In this document: positions 43,530 through 52,668 of the stretch, one piece after another
Position numbering within the stretch: the first letter of the stretch is position 1
Layout: the number at the start of each line of letters is the position of its first letter
Assembly: GCA_027488935.1 (NCBI GenBank)
Contig: JAIYAP010000071.1
Coordinates: forward strand, 1 to 64,000
DNA from: Saprospiraceae bacterium
Lineage (GTDB): Bacteria > Bacteroidota > Bacteroidia > Chitinophagales > Saprospiraceae
DNA: 64,000 nucleotides
Direction: 5' to 3'
Made by a program: the position numbers and the translations under genes
The notes under the pieces: generated by a model
Databases searched by the model: none
What the model saw: the letters and a program-made list of their open reading frames with translations, nothing else
Told to the model about the DNA's origin: nothing

Positions 43530-43592
43530 ATATGGTAAGCGCTTGAGTCAAAAAAAGTATCGGAAGCATCTTCTATACTTCCATGGGGGCGC

Positions 43593-43600
43593 TAAAGGTA
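43593..43600 (-). promoter_or_regulatory. -7-like element TAccTTTa for clpX
   Basis: On the minus strand, 63 bases before the clpX ATG, within the short hairpin 43589-43604. It lies just beyond the T tract of the clpP terminator, consistent with separate transcription. Confidence 0.4.
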
Positions 43601-43610
43601 GCGCTTCTAC

Positions 43611-43654
43611 TAAAAAAAACCGGAGAAACGAACACTTTGAATTCGTTTCTCCGG
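43611..43654 (-). terminator. Terminator after clpP
   Basis: A 13-bp perfect stem (43620-43632 with 43642-43654) and a 9-nt loop; on the minus strand it is followed by eight T (43619-43612). It is 28 bases beyond the clpP stop, within the clpP-clpX gap. Confidence 0.85.
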
Positions 43655-43682
43655 GACAAATTGAACGAAAAAGAGACGAAAA

Positions 43683-44390
43683 TTAGTCTTTTTTTGTCCG
43701 TGGGTTATTGCGATCCAAAACTTCATCCACCAAACCGTAATCCCGCGCATCGGCAGAACTCATCCAGTTGTCGCGGTCGCAATCTTCTTCAATTTTTTCA
43801 TACGGTTGTCCGGTGTGGTGCGCCAAAATATCGTACAATGATTTCTGCATCTTTTTGATGAGTTTGTACGAAATTTCGATGTCCGACATTTGTCCTTGTG
43901 CACCGCCAGAAGGCTGGTGGATCATCACATAACTGTGGAACAACGCGCTGCGTTTGCCTTTGGTACCGGCAGCCAACAATACAGCACCCATAGAAGCAGC
44001 CAAACCAGTACAAATGGTGGCAACATCAGGTGAAACATATTGCATGGTGTCGTAAATACCCAATCCATCAATGACCGAACCGCCCGGGCTATTGATAAAC
44101 ATTTGCACATCGCGTTTTGGATCCGTTGATTCCAAAAACAACAATTGCGCTTGGATTACATTGGACACATATTCCGTTACCGGAACGCCCATGAAAATAA
44201 TCCGGTCCATCATCAAACGGCTAAAAACGTCGAGTGATGCGGCGTTCATTTGGCGTTCTTCAATGACATACGGGGTGAAAGCCTGGATATTCGGTACGGA
44301 AACCGATGCATCCATGTACTTTTCGAGGTGCATGCTACTCATGCCTAAATGCTTGGTAGCGTACTTTTGAAATTCATTTTTATTGAACAT
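43683..44390 (-). CDS. clpP: ATP-dependent Clp protease proteolytic subunit
   Basis: A 235-residue serine protease. The catalytic triad is Ser133 (A-A-S-M-G-A), His158 (M-I-H-Q-P) and Asp203 (E-E-D-C-D-R-D). The N-terminal about 30 residues (K-Y-A-T-K-H-L-G-M-S-S-M) look like a longer propeptide than in E. coli. It forms the tetradecameric chamber used with ClpX. It follows tig with a 161-base gap and is transcribed in the same direction as tRNA-Leu, tig and clpX. Confidence 0.97.
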   Translation of the reverse strand: MFNKNEFQKYATKHLGMSSMHLEKYMDASVSVPNIQAFTPYVIEERQMNAASLDVFSRLMMDRIIFMGVPVTEYVSNVIQAQLLFLESTDPKRDVQMFINSPGGSVIDGLGIYDTMQYVSPDVATICTGLAASMGAVLLAAGTKGKRSALFHSYVMIHQPSGGAQGQMSDIEISYKLIKKMQKSLYDILAHHTGQPYEKIEEDCDRDNWMSSADARDYGLVDEVLDRNNPRTKKD

Positions 44391-44551
44391 AGAATATCTA
44401 TTTGAGGCAAATAAAACAACGATTTGGCGAATAGGTTACAATCTGAAAAAATGGAACTGAAATGCTGGATAGGCTGCCTAAAAAACCAGACGAACGTTGC
44501 GTTTTATCCGATGAATGAAAAACAGCCGCCGACCATCCCAATTTTCGGCAT

Positions 44552-45979
44552 TTACGCCACCTCTTCAGCCTCAACTACATCGTTGTCCATGTCAATTTCA
44601 GGAACCGCTGGGGCGTTTTTCGACAACAACTCCAGGATTGCATGGAACGCTTCCGAATGAATTGGTTTTTCAACAACCGCCACCTGGCTCACAATTTGTT
44701 TGAAAATTTTATCCGCCTCAATATTGGATTTTGTTTCATCCAAATCTTTTGCCTCTGCCATAACCCGGTCTACACTCGATTCGAGCAAGTGGTCCGGCAA
44801 TTCTACCTGGAAATAAGCGCGCACTTTATTGCGGTATTCATTGCGCACATCTTCATCGGTTACTTCCAATCCGTAGGCATCTTTGATCTGGTCTTTAATA
44901 AGGGTCCAACGCAGATTTCCGGCAAATGGATCAAATTCAGCGTCAATATCTGCCTGAGTAAGTTTGCCTTCATTTGAAACCATCAACCAGCGTCTCAGAA
45001 AACGTTCTGGCAGCTCAATTGGGTTGTTTTTCACCAAATGCTCTTGAATGTTGCGGTACAGAATAGCATCTGAACGGGTTTCGTAAAACTGTGCGATCCC
45101 TTTTTTCAGTTGTTCCATTGCTTCCTCCTCGGTCGTAACACCTGGGCCGAAATAACCTTCAAAAAATTCCTGGTTTAATTCGGCAAGTCCCACGCGGCTT
45201 ACTTCCACGATGGTACCTTCAAATTCTTCACCAATTTCCTGACCGTTATCCGCTTCTAATCCCAGAATATATTTGCGGTATTTTGCTTCATCCTGGCTGT
45301 CTTCAATGCTGCGTGGACGGTAAACCAGGGTATCATTGAGTTTTTTGCTCAACAATTCGGCTTTCAGGGCCTCGTCTTTTACATCCTTTACCAGCAACGT
45401 AACGGTCGTTTCCAAACCACCTTCTTTTACAACGCCGTTTTTGAGCTCGTTCGATTTTATTTTTACCATGTCATTATCCTGAATATCATCTTCAGGATTG
45501 CTGCGCCCGCCCATACGCTTGCGTGCATAGTCAAGGTCTTCGGCAGCCAATGCATCTAAGTTGTCGATGACCAGACGCTCAAAAGTTTGATCGGTGGTAA
45601 GTCCCTGAATTTCAAAAGGCGGCACAAAGCCCACCTCAAAATCAATGGAATATTGCTCGTCAAAAGCGGCCTTGTACGAAAACATGGTTTGGTTTTCGAC
45701 TGGAAGCGGCTGACCAAGGGTGTTCAGATTTTCATCCCGAATGTAATTGTACAGATCGTTAGAAATCAGATCGTTGACAATATCACCGAAAACCGCTGAG
45801 CCGTACATGCGCTTTACAAAGTCCATCGGGGCCTGGCCCTGGCGGAAACCTTTAATGGCTGCGCGCTGACGGAACTTTTTTAATTCGGCATCAAATTTTG
45901 GTTTTATTTCGTCGCGGGTGACAGTAACAGTCAAGACCGCAGAAGTGTTGTCGAGGTCTTTACGGACAACGTTAGGCAT
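44552..45979 (-). CDS. tig: Trigger factor
   Basis: A 475-residue ribosome-bound chaperone. The ribosome-docking signature G-F-R-Q-G-Q-A-P is at residues 44-51. A middle domain (about 150-260) corresponds to the peptidyl-prolyl isomerase region but looks divergent from the FKBP consensus, and the C-terminal region (about 260-450) is the helical chaperone part. The acidic tail D-M-D-N-D-V-V-E-A-E-E-V-A is typical for the phylum. It captures nascent chains at the ribosome exit. The start follows the tRNA-Leu gene by 104 bases. Confidence 0.93.
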   Translation of the reverse strand: MPNVVRKDLDNTSAVLTVTVTRDEIKPKFDAELKKFRQRAAIKGFRQGQAPMDFVKRMYGSAVFGDIVNDLISNDLYNYIRDENLNTLGQPLPVENQTMFSYKAAFDEQYSIDFEVGFVPPFEIQGLTTDQTFERLVIDNLDALAAEDLDYARKRMGGRSNPEDDIQDNDMVKIKSNELKNGVVKEGGLETTVTLLVKDVKDEALKAELLSKKLNDTLVYRPRSIEDSQDEAKYRKYILGLEADNGQEIGEEFEGTIVEVSRVGLAELNQEFFEGYFGPGVTTEEEAMEQLKKGIAQFYETRSDAILYRNIQEHLVKNNPIELPERFLRRWLMVSNEGKLTQADIDAEFDPFAGNLRWTLIKDQIKDAYGLEVTDEDVRNEYRNKVRAYFQVELPDHLLESSVDRVMAEAKDLDETKSNIEADKIFKQIVSQVAVVEKPIHSEAFHAILELLSKNAPAVPEIDMDNDVVEAEEVA

Positions 45980-46083
45980 AATATAGGTATGATTGATCTA
46001 TTGACAGATTGATTGCCTGCTTCAAAAACTGAACCATGATTGCAATACCAACCATGGTTCCATGAATCAACAATCGGAGAGAG

Positions 46084-46165
46084 TGCGGGCGGAGGGACTC
46101 GAACCCCCATGCCTCACGGCGCCAGATCCTAAGTCTGGTACGTCTACCAATTTCGCCACGCCCGC
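46084..46165 (-). tRNA. tRNA-Leu (anticodon UAG)
   Basis: 82 bases that fold as a class II tRNA: acceptor G-C-G-G-G-C-G paired with C-G-C-C-C-G-C, an anticodon stem C-C-A-G-A / T-C-T-G-G with loop CTTAGGA (anticodon TAG), a long variable arm and GGTTCGAGTCC in the T arm. The CCA end is not encoded. It precedes tig on the same strand, an order common in Bacteroidota. Confidence 0.97.
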
Positions 46166-46175
46166 ATTTTAACAC

Positions 46176-46352
46176 TTAATTGTTATTTGTGGTATGTTCT
46201 TTGCTGAATTACAATTCTTCCTTAAGGGAAAATATGCGTTCTGAATTACCACTGGATAACAAGCCTTAGAAAAGGAGTGCAAAAGTATAGACATTTTTTG
46301 GAAACTCAAAATGTAGAATGATTATAAAAACAGTTAACAGTTGCCAAATGGC
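46176..46352. other. Intergenic stretch between the tRNA and the rel promoter
   Basis: AT-rich and without a coding frame. Apart from the rel promoter at its right border I see no structure or repeat in it. Confidence 0.6.
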
Positions 46353-46383
46353 TTTGAATTGCAGGATTTTTAGCTTATTTTTG
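46353..46383 (+). promoter_or_regulatory. Perfect TTTG-N19-TAttTTTG promoter of rel
   Basis: TTTG at 46353-46356 and TAttTTTG at 46376-46383 with 19 bases between. The rel ATG follows 36 bases later. Confidence 0.75.
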
Positions 46384-46419
46384 TAAAGTGATCAAAAAAA
46401 ATGCGAAACAGCAGGAATT

Positions 46420-48726
46420 ATGGAGCAGGATGAATCAATTATTTTGAACTCGGAACCCCGCGCGGCCGAGTTGCAGGAAGAAATTACGCCTGCTGTGAAA
46501 GAAGTGGCAATACCTGGTGAAGGCAACGACCGGGCTATAATTCAGCGTGCCTATCGCAACTTATTAAAGTCGATTAAAACCCCGATGGACAAACGCGACA
46601 GCCAACTCATCCGCGCCGCTTTTGAACTGGCCGCACAGGCGCATCAGAAACAACGCCGCAAATCGGGCGAACCCTACATCCTGCACCCCATTGAAGTTGC
46701 CCGTATTTGTGTGGAAGAAATCGGATTGGGCCCAACCGCCGTGGTGTGCGCACTTTTGCATGATGTGGTGGAAGACACGGATGTTTCGCTCAAACAAATA
46801 CACGACCAGTTTGGCGATCGCGTCGCGCTCATTGTGGATGGCTTAACCAAACTCGATGGCTTGCACGATTCTGAAAGCCCGCAAGCCGAAAACCTGAGTA
46901 AAGTACTCAAAGCCATGATCGGCGATGTGCGGGTGGTACTGATTAAAATGGCCGACCGGCTACACAACCTGCGTACCATTAAAAGCATGGCGCAACACAA
47001 ACAACTGAAAATTGCGGCCGAAACCTCTACGATTTATGCACCACTTGCCCACCGATTGGGTTTGTATAAAATTAAAAGTGAATTTCACGACATCTGTCTG
47101 AAAATCACCCATCCAGAAGAATACCACGAACTGGCCGACAAACTGGCGCAAACAAAGCGCAGCCGCGAACTTTACATTGAGGAGTTTATCAAACCCATTA
47201 AGGATTCTTTACTGGAAATGGAGGTAAAGGTGCGCATCACCGGCCGGCCCAAAAGCATCTATTCGATTCGAAACAAGATTAAAAGCAAAAATGTCGCCTT
47301 TGAGGATATTTATGACCTCTTTGCGATCCGAATTGTGGTCGATGTACCCACTGCGCACGAACGCCTTTCCTGTTGGCAAGTATACACGGCGGTTACGGAT
47401 TATTACAAACCGATTGCCGAACGCCTGAAAGACTGGATTACCACCCCCAAAGCAAACGGATACGAATCTTTGCATACCACCGTCATCGGCCCCCAAGGCC
47501 GGTATGTGGAGGTGCAAATTCGCTCCGAACGCATGGATGAAATTGCCGAACGCGGTTTTGCTGCCCACTGGAAATACAAAGGTATTAAAGGCATGGGCAA
47601 TAAAGTAGATGTGTTTGAAAACTGGTTGAGCCAGGTGCGCGAAACGCTGGATGGCAACGATTCGGGTAGTGCGGTAGAGTTTTTGGCCGATTTCCAAAGT
47701 AATTTGTTTGCCGAAGGCGTGCATGTGTACACGCCCAAAGGAGAAATGAAAATATTGCCGGAAGGTGCTACAGCGCTCGATTTTGCCTTTAGCATCCACT
47801 CCGATTTGGGTTGTACCTGCCAGTCGGTGAAAATCAACAACCGCCTGGTTCCGATTTCGTATGTGCTGCAAAGTGGCGATCAGGTGCAGGTGATTACCCA
47901 AAAAAATCAGAAACCGACCGAAGACTGGCTTCAATTTGTAGCAACGGCCAAAGCCAAAAACCGGATTCGCCAGGCGTTAAAAGAAGCTAAACGCGACCAG
48001 GCAGCTTACGGAAAAGAAATTCTGGAACGCAAACTCAATGGCTATAAAGTGCCTGTGGAGGAAAATGTAGATATGCTGGCCAAATGGTTTGGTTTCCCCA
48101 ACCGCATGGAGTTTTTAAGTGCTATTCATTTGCAACAGGTTGATTTGGGCGAGCTAAAACGCTTCCGGGCTGATGGCGCTAAACTGGTGGAAGTGGAGGA
48201 AAAAATAGCCCGCTCCGAGGCACCCACCAACGTATCCGACACGTATGTTGCGCCTAAATTAAAAACAGGACACCGGCCGGAAGTCATTATTAATGGCGAG
48301 CCCGGCAATTATTACCAATATACTTTTGCTACTTGTTGTAACCCTGTGCAGGGCGATCCGATTTTTGGTTTTGTTTTAATTCAGGGTGGGCTGAAAATAC
48401 ATCGCAGTACTTGCCCAAATGCCAACCACCTGTTGGTCAATTATTCCCACCGCATTCTCAAAGCGGAATGGGGGCTTACCGTAAAATCGGACTTTGTGGC
48501 CGATATTATTGTGACCGGGATTGACAGTGGTCCGGGCGTAATTCAACAACTGACCGACCGGATTGCGGGCCTTGGGATCAACATTCGTTCTTTCTCGATC
48601 AGTGGCGATGCGGGCTACTTTGAGGGCCGAATTGGGCTGGTTGTAGCCAATATTGACCAATTGCAGCGCGCAATCATGGCGTTAAAGACCTTTGACGGGG
48701 TGAACAGTGTGAATCGGGTAGATTAA
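46420..48726 (+). CDS. rel: Bifunctional RelA/SpoT-type (p)ppGpp synthetase/hydrolase
   Basis: 768 residues with the full domain series. The HD hydrolase domain (about 60-190) has H-P-I-E-V-A and L-L-H-D-V-V-E-D-T (His114, Asp115). The synthetase domain (about 270-390) has G-R-P-K-S-I-Y-S-I and Y-E-S-L-H-T-T-V. TGS (about 430-490) starts V-Y-T-P-K-G. A zinc-finger-like segment (T-C-C-N-P-V) and an ACT domain (about 690-768) complete it. An intact HD site suggests that it both makes and degrades (p)ppGpp, as usual for the single long Rel of Bacteroidota. A consensus promoter precedes it and a hairpin overlaps its stop. Confidence 0.95.
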   Translation: MEQDESIILNSEPRAAELQEEITPAVKEVAIPGEGNDRAIIQRAYRNLLKSIKTPMDKRDSQLIRAAFELAAQAHQKQRRKSGEPYILHPIEVARICVEEIGLGPTAVVCALLHDVVEDTDVSLKQIHDQFGDRVALIVDGLTKLDGLHDSESPQAENLSKVLKAMIGDVRVVLIKMADRLHNLRTIKSMAQHKQLKIAAETSTIYAPLAHRLGLYKIKSEFHDICLKITHPEEYHELADKLAQTKRSRELYIEEFIKPIKDSLLEMEVKVRITGRPKSIYSIRNKIKSKNVAFEDIYDLFAIRIVVDVPTAHERLSCWQVYTAVTDYYKPIAERLKDWITTPKANGYESLHTTVIGPQGRYVEVQIRSERMDEIAERGFAAHWKYKGIKGMGNKVDVFENWLSQVRETLDGNDSGSAVEFLADFQSNLFAEGVHVYTPKGEMKILPEGATALDFAFSIHSDLGCTCQSVKINNRLVPISYVLQSGDQVQVITQKNQKPTEDWLQFVATAKAKNRIRQALKEAKRDQAAYGKEILERKLNGYKVPVEENVDMLAKWFGFPNRMEFLSAIHLQQVDLGELKRFRADGAKLVEVEEKIARSEAPTNVSDTYVAPKLKTGHRPEVIINGEPGNYYQYTFATCCNPVQGDPIFGFVLIQGGLKIHRSTCPNANHLLVNYSHRILKAEWGLTVKSDFVADIIVTGIDSGPGVIQQLTDRIAGLGINIRSFSISGDAGYFEGRIGLVVANIDQLQRAIMALKTFDGVNSVNRVD

Positions 48727-48740
48727 CCCGATTCGTATTT
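48711..48740 (+). terminator. Hairpin overlapping the rel stop codon
   Basis: A 9-bp perfect stem (48711-48719 with 48726-48734), 6-nt loop and a short T run. The stem includes the last rel codons. Confidence 0.5.
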
Positions 48741-48807
48741 TGAGATACAGGGTTAAAATAATGTAGAATTTGCTGATTTTCCGGTAAATTTTTCAAACTT
48801 TTGCCCC

Positions 48808-49701
48808 ATGTTAAGCACTGATCCCCGTACCCGGGCATTTCTTGCCCTTGCCGCCATTTGCATTATTTGGGGCACCACGTACACGGCAATTAAATTTGCA
48901 GTGCATGATTTCCCTCCTTTTTTGCTGGTGGGTATTCGGCAAACCATTGCGGGGATGCTGCTCATGGGTTGGGCTTTTGCAAGTGGCAAAACGCATGTAC
49001 CCAACCGCGCTTATGTATGGAAACAAGCGCTTACGGGCATCGCCACCATTACAGGCGGTAATGGATTTATTACCTGGGCTATGCAATTTGTGTCATCCGG
49101 ACTTTCGGCGGTGATCGGGTCACTGACGCCCGTTTTTGTATTGGCCATTAATTGGCTTTGGCGTGGCCCCGAACGCATCAACGCCTATATGGTTGCAGGC
49201 GTATTATTGGGTTTTGGTGGACTGGGCATCATTTTTAGCGATGGCTGGAAGGATTTTGCCAATCCCGCTTACGCCTGGGGCATTGCAGGTTGTTTTGGCT
49301 CTTGTTTTACCTGGTCGCTGGGCACCGTCATGTCGAAGCGATTTAACAGCAAAGATGTTTCGCCGATCATGAATGCCGGTTTGCAAATTACAGCAGGCGG
49401 AATTGGGGGCTTCGTCCTGAGTGCTTTGTTTGATAAAACCCACGAGATACAAAACCATACGTCGTCCTGGCTGGCAGTATTATACCTAGGCGTAATTGGT
49501 TCTGCACTGGCATTTACCTTATATATGTACGTGCTGAAACACCTGAGCGCAACCATAGCCTCATTGTACACCTATATTAATCCGGTAGTTGCCATCTTAT
49601 TAGGCTGGTTATTGCTGGGCGAGCACTTGAGTTGGCAGGAAGGCGTAGGTATGGGGCTTACCATTGCGGGGGTATGGCTTGCCAATCAGGGAAATAGGTA
49701 A
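48808..49701 (+). CDS. EamA/DMT-superfamily transporter
   Basis: A 297-residue membrane protein of ten predicted helices arranged as two EamA repeats (about 10-145 and 155-292). It starts with A-A-I-C-I-I-W-G-T-T-Y and has P-V-F-V-L-A-I at the end of the first repeat and S-L-Y-T-Y-I-N-P-V-V-A near the end of the second, both family hallmarks. Such proteins export or import amino acids, nucleosides or metabolites; the substrate is unknown. A TTTG box ends 4 bases before the ATG, so the message may be leaderless. Confidence 0.9.
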   Translation: MLSTDPRTRAFLALAAICIIWGTTYTAIKFAVHDFPPFLLVGIRQTIAGMLLMGWAFASGKTHVPNRAYVWKQALTGIATITGGNGFITWAMQFVSSGLSAVIGSLTPVFVLAINWLWRGPERINAYMVAGVLLGFGGLGIIFSDGWKDFANPAYAWGIAGCFGSCFTWSLGTVMSKRFNSKDVSPIMNAGLQITAGGIGGFVLSALFDKTHEIQNHTSSWLAVLYLGVIGSALAFTLYMYVLKHLSATIASLYTYINPVVAILLGWLLLGEHLSWQEGVGMGLTIAGVWLANQGNR

Positions 49702-49774
49702 AAATTGATGTAAATATTTTCCAAAAAACAATCAACTTTGCCATATCCTACCAGTAAAAACAAACTTAACAACC

Positions 49775-50845
49775 ATGCTACAAAGTAAAATTGCCGGTAT
49801 TGGCCATTATCTGCCTTCCCAAGTAGTGACCAACGATGACTTAGCGAAAGTGATGGATACCACCGACGAATGGATACAAGAGCGGACCGGTATTCAAGCC
49901 CGTCGGTACGGGATCAAGCACGAAGAAACAACGGTTACCATGGGAGCCGAGGCGGCTAAACTTGCGTGCGAACGCGCGGGCACCACACCCGAGGACATCG
50001 ACTTTATTATTTTTGCAACCCTGAGTCCAGATTATTATTTTCCGGGTTGCGGTGTTTTGATGCAGCGGGAATTAGGCATCGCCCATAAGGAAGTCGGCGC
50101 ATTGGATATTCGCAACCAATGCAGTGGTTTTGTGTACGCGCTTTCTATTGCCGATCAGTTTGTTAAAACGGGCATGTACAAAAACATCTTGGTGGTAGGT
50201 TCGGAAATGCACTCCATGGGGCTTGATTTTTCTACCCGTGGCCGTGCCGTGACGGTTATTTTTGGTGATGGCGCCGGCGCAGCAGTAGTACAGCCTTCTG
50301 AAGACCCGAATCGCGGTATTTTGACCACCAAACTGCATTCCAATGGCACTTTTGCCGAAAAACTTGCCTTTATCAATCCGGGTTGTCACGGAGGTTACCA
50401 CGCAAAAAAACAGGGCGAAGACACCGATTTTGGTTACCCTCCTACCAGTACCTATGGCGAAATGTTTATGACGCCGCGCATGATGGAGCAAGGGATGTAT
50501 TACCCAAATATGGAAGGGCAATTTGTTTTTAAAATGGCGGTGCAAAAGTTTCCGGAAGTGATCCATGAAGCCTTGGATACTGCCGGACTCAAAACGTCTG
50601 ATATTGATATGTTTATTCCGCATCAGGCCAACTTGCGCATCAGCCAGTTTGTGCAGCGCCAATTGGGGTTGCGCGATGACCAGGTTTGGAACAATATTCA
50701 ACACTACGGCAACACCACGGCCGCATCCATTCCGATTGCCTTGTGCGAGGCTTGGGAGGCAGGAAAGGTAAATCCCGGCGATTTGGTTTGTTTGGCGGCA
50801 TTCGGAAGTGGTTTTACCTGGGCTTCGGCGTTGATTCGCTGGTAA
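49775..50845 (+). CDS. fabH: 3-oxoacyl-ACP synthase III (FabH-like)
   Basis: 356 residues, about 40 longer than E. coli FabH. The catalytic triad is visible: Cys116 (R-N-Q-C-S-G-F), His283 (I-P-H-Q-A-N) and Asn313 (Y-G-N-T-T-A). The N terminus I-G-H-Y-L-P-S and the W-I-Q-E-R-T-G-I motif are family signatures. It condenses an acyl-CoA starter with malonyl-ACP. It is followed by a membrane protein and a kinase 9 and 2 bases downstream, so it may be a secondary FabH used for a special lipid or secondary metabolite rather than the housekeeping enzyme; this is inference. Confidence 0.88.
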   Translation: MLQSKIAGIGHYLPSQVVTNDDLAKVMDTTDEWIQERTGIQARRYGIKHEETTVTMGAEAAKLACERAGTTPEDIDFIIFATLSPDYYFPGCGVLMQRELGIAHKEVGALDIRNQCSGFVYALSIADQFVKTGMYKNILVVGSEMHSMGLDFSTRGRAVTVIFGDGAGAAVVQPSEDPNRGILTTKLHSNGTFAEKLAFINPGCHGGYHAKKQGEDTDFGYPPTSTYGEMFMTPRMMEQGMYYPNMEGQFVFKMAVQKFPEVIHEALDTAGLKTSDIDMFIPHQANLRISQFVQRQLGLRDDQVWNNIQHYGNTTAASIPIALCEAWEAGKVNPGDLVCLAAFGSGFTWASALIRW

Positions 50846-50854
50846 AATTCAAGC

Positions 50855-52666
50855 ATGAACAAAATTTCACACGACGCCTTTATCTTGTGTTGCCTGCTCC
50901 TGATCGCAACCAACTTTGGGTATTATTCTAAATGGAAACAGGCGCAAACGGAAGCGACGCTGAGCTGGGACGTTTCGGGCTATTACCTGTATTTGCCCGC
51001 GGCATTTATTTATAAAGACCTGAAACAACTGGCGTTTTTTCCGGAAATTCAAAAAAAATACAATCCAGGTCCTGAAATGGGCCAGGCGTTCAAGCATCCT
51101 TCGGGCAATTATGTTTTGAAATACCCCATGGGCCAGGCCTTGCAAATGTTGCCCTGGTTTACCATTGCGCATGTCCTTGCCAAACCCCTTGGCTATGAAG
51201 CCGATGGTTTTTCGCGGCCGTACCAGGCTGCAATCAGTTGGGGAAGTTTGTTGATTGCGTTTTTGGGCTTGTGGTATTTACGCCGCATTCTGTTGTTATT
51301 TTTTAGCGATATTGCCGTTGCCGCCGCCTTGATTTGTATTGGATTTGGATCCAATTACCTCGAATACAGTGCAATTACAGGGGCGATGACGCACAATTGG
51401 TTGTTTACCTTGTATGCGGTGCTTATTTTTACCACCATACGTTTTTATGAACGGCCGAGTTTTGCGGGAGCGGCATTGATTGGTTTGTGTATTGGCTGGG
51501 CTGGACTCACACGACCCACCGAAATTATCACTGCTTTAATACCCGTGTTGTGGGGCTTGCATGCTTTTGCGGACATCCGTGTACGCGGGATGTTTTTTTT
51601 AAAAAACGCATCCAAACTGTGCTTAGCCGTATGCATTGCAGCGGCAGTGTTGTTTTTGCAGGCGCTTTACTGGAAATACGTGGCGGGCGATTGGATTGTG
51701 TATAGTTATCAAGACCAAGGTTTTAGCTGGCTGCATCCCCATCTGCGGGATGTGCTGGTGAGTGCGAAGGCGGGCTGGTTTGTTTATTCGCCTTTGATGC
51801 TTTTGGTTATTCCCGGTTTTTTTGCGTTAAGGAAACAACAGCCGGCCATTTTCCCGGCCATTTTATTCATTTGTTTGCTGTGTTTATACATTACAGCCGC
51901 CTGGGACATTTGGTGGTATGGCGGTAGTTTAGGACAAAGGGCGCTGGTGCAGAGTTATCCTTTGTGGGCGTTTGCCCTGGCTGCCCTAACCGAATGGGTC
52001 ATCAAAAAAACAGGACGCATCGTTTTATTTGGCCTATTTGCCTTGTCGGGCATATACCTTAATCTTTGGTGGACCCACCAGGCGCACCACGGGGGCTTGT
52101 TTTTGCCCGAGCAAATGAATACGCCTTATGTTTTAAAAATTTTGGGTCGATTGGATGTAGATCGCATGGAAGCCACCAAATTACTGGATGTGCGGGAAGC
52201 ATTTACGGGTTCGGAAAGGAAAGACATCCTGGAACTGGCGCACACAGATTTTGAAAAAGACAGCGTCTTTGTCACCACCGATCGCCCGATCTGCGGTACA
52301 AAATCGGCAGTACTCCGTAAAGACCACGAATACGTGAATGCTTATAGCACAGATATTAACCTGGAACAATGGCAGCAATACCAATGGGTGCGCACCAGCT
52401 TGCGTTTTCGGTGTGAAGGTCGGGAGGATGTGGCCTGGAAAATGACTCAGTTTACGATCCGTTTTTGGGATCAAAACGACAAGGTGATCAAAGAGCAAAT
52501 TTTGCGTTTGCAGCGGCATGTACAGGGCAACGAAGAAAAGCAGCTCTTTTTTGATACCCGCATTCCCAAAAAGCCCTTCCGGAAGGTGCAGGTTTTTTGC
52601 TGGGCGGCGGGCAGCGATTTTCCGGTTGTGATCGATGATATGCAGGTTGAATTATTTAAAGAGTAA
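50855..52666 (+). CDS. Multispanning membrane protein, GT-C glycosyltransferase-like
   Basis: 603 residues with about ten membrane helices (about 8-28, then 100-430) and a soluble C-terminal domain (about 440-603) that is probably beta-rich. The first periplasmic loop contains S-W-D-V-S-G-Y-Y-L-Y-L-P-A; an aspartate in that position is the usual catalytic residue of GT-C glycosyltransferases such as PMT and ArnT. No exact family is recognised. It starts 9 bases after fabH and ends 2 bases before the kinase, so it is in one operon. A role in glycosylating a lipid or surface protein is inference. Confidence 0.65.
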   Translation: MNKISHDAFILCCLLLIATNFGYYSKWKQAQTEATLSWDVSGYYLYLPAAFIYKDLKQLAFFPEIQKKYNPGPEMGQAFKHPSGNYVLKYPMGQALQMLPWFTIAHVLAKPLGYEADGFSRPYQAAISWGSLLIAFLGLWYLRRILLLFFSDIAVAAALICIGFGSNYLEYSAITGAMTHNWLFTLYAVLIFTTIRFYERPSFAGAALIGLCIGWAGLTRPTEIITALIPVLWGLHAFADIRVRGMFFLKNASKLCLAVCIAAAVLFLQALYWKYVAGDWIVYSYQDQGFSWLHPHLRDVLVSAKAGWFVYSPLMLLVIPGFFALRKQQPAIFPAILFICLLCLYITAAWDIWWYGGSLGQRALVQSYPLWAFALAALTEWVIKKTGRIVLFGLFALSGIYLNLWWTHQAHHGGLFLPEQMNTPYVLKILGRLDVDRMEATKLLDVREAFTGSERKDILELAHTDFEKDSVFVTTDRPICGTKSAVLRKDHEYVNAYSTDINLEQWQQYQWVRTSLRFRCEGREDVAWKMTQFTIRFWDQNDKVIKEQILRLQRHVQGNEEKQLFFDTRIPKKPFRKVQVFCWAAGSDFPVVIDDMQVELFKE

Positions 52667-52668
52667 CC

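Noticed and set aside
44424-44660. Small plus-strand frame between clpP and tig
   Set aside because: It overlaps the tig 3' end and shows no signal, domain or promoter; more likely chance.
45972-46175. Small open frame on the minus strand with a G-E-I-G-R-R-T-R-L-R pattern
   Set aside because: It is the translation of the tRNA-Leu gene, a well-known annotation artefact.
47209-47934. Long open frame antisense to rel
   Set aside because: It is a shadow of the rel synthetase and TGS coding sequence, with an H/F/R-rich composition.
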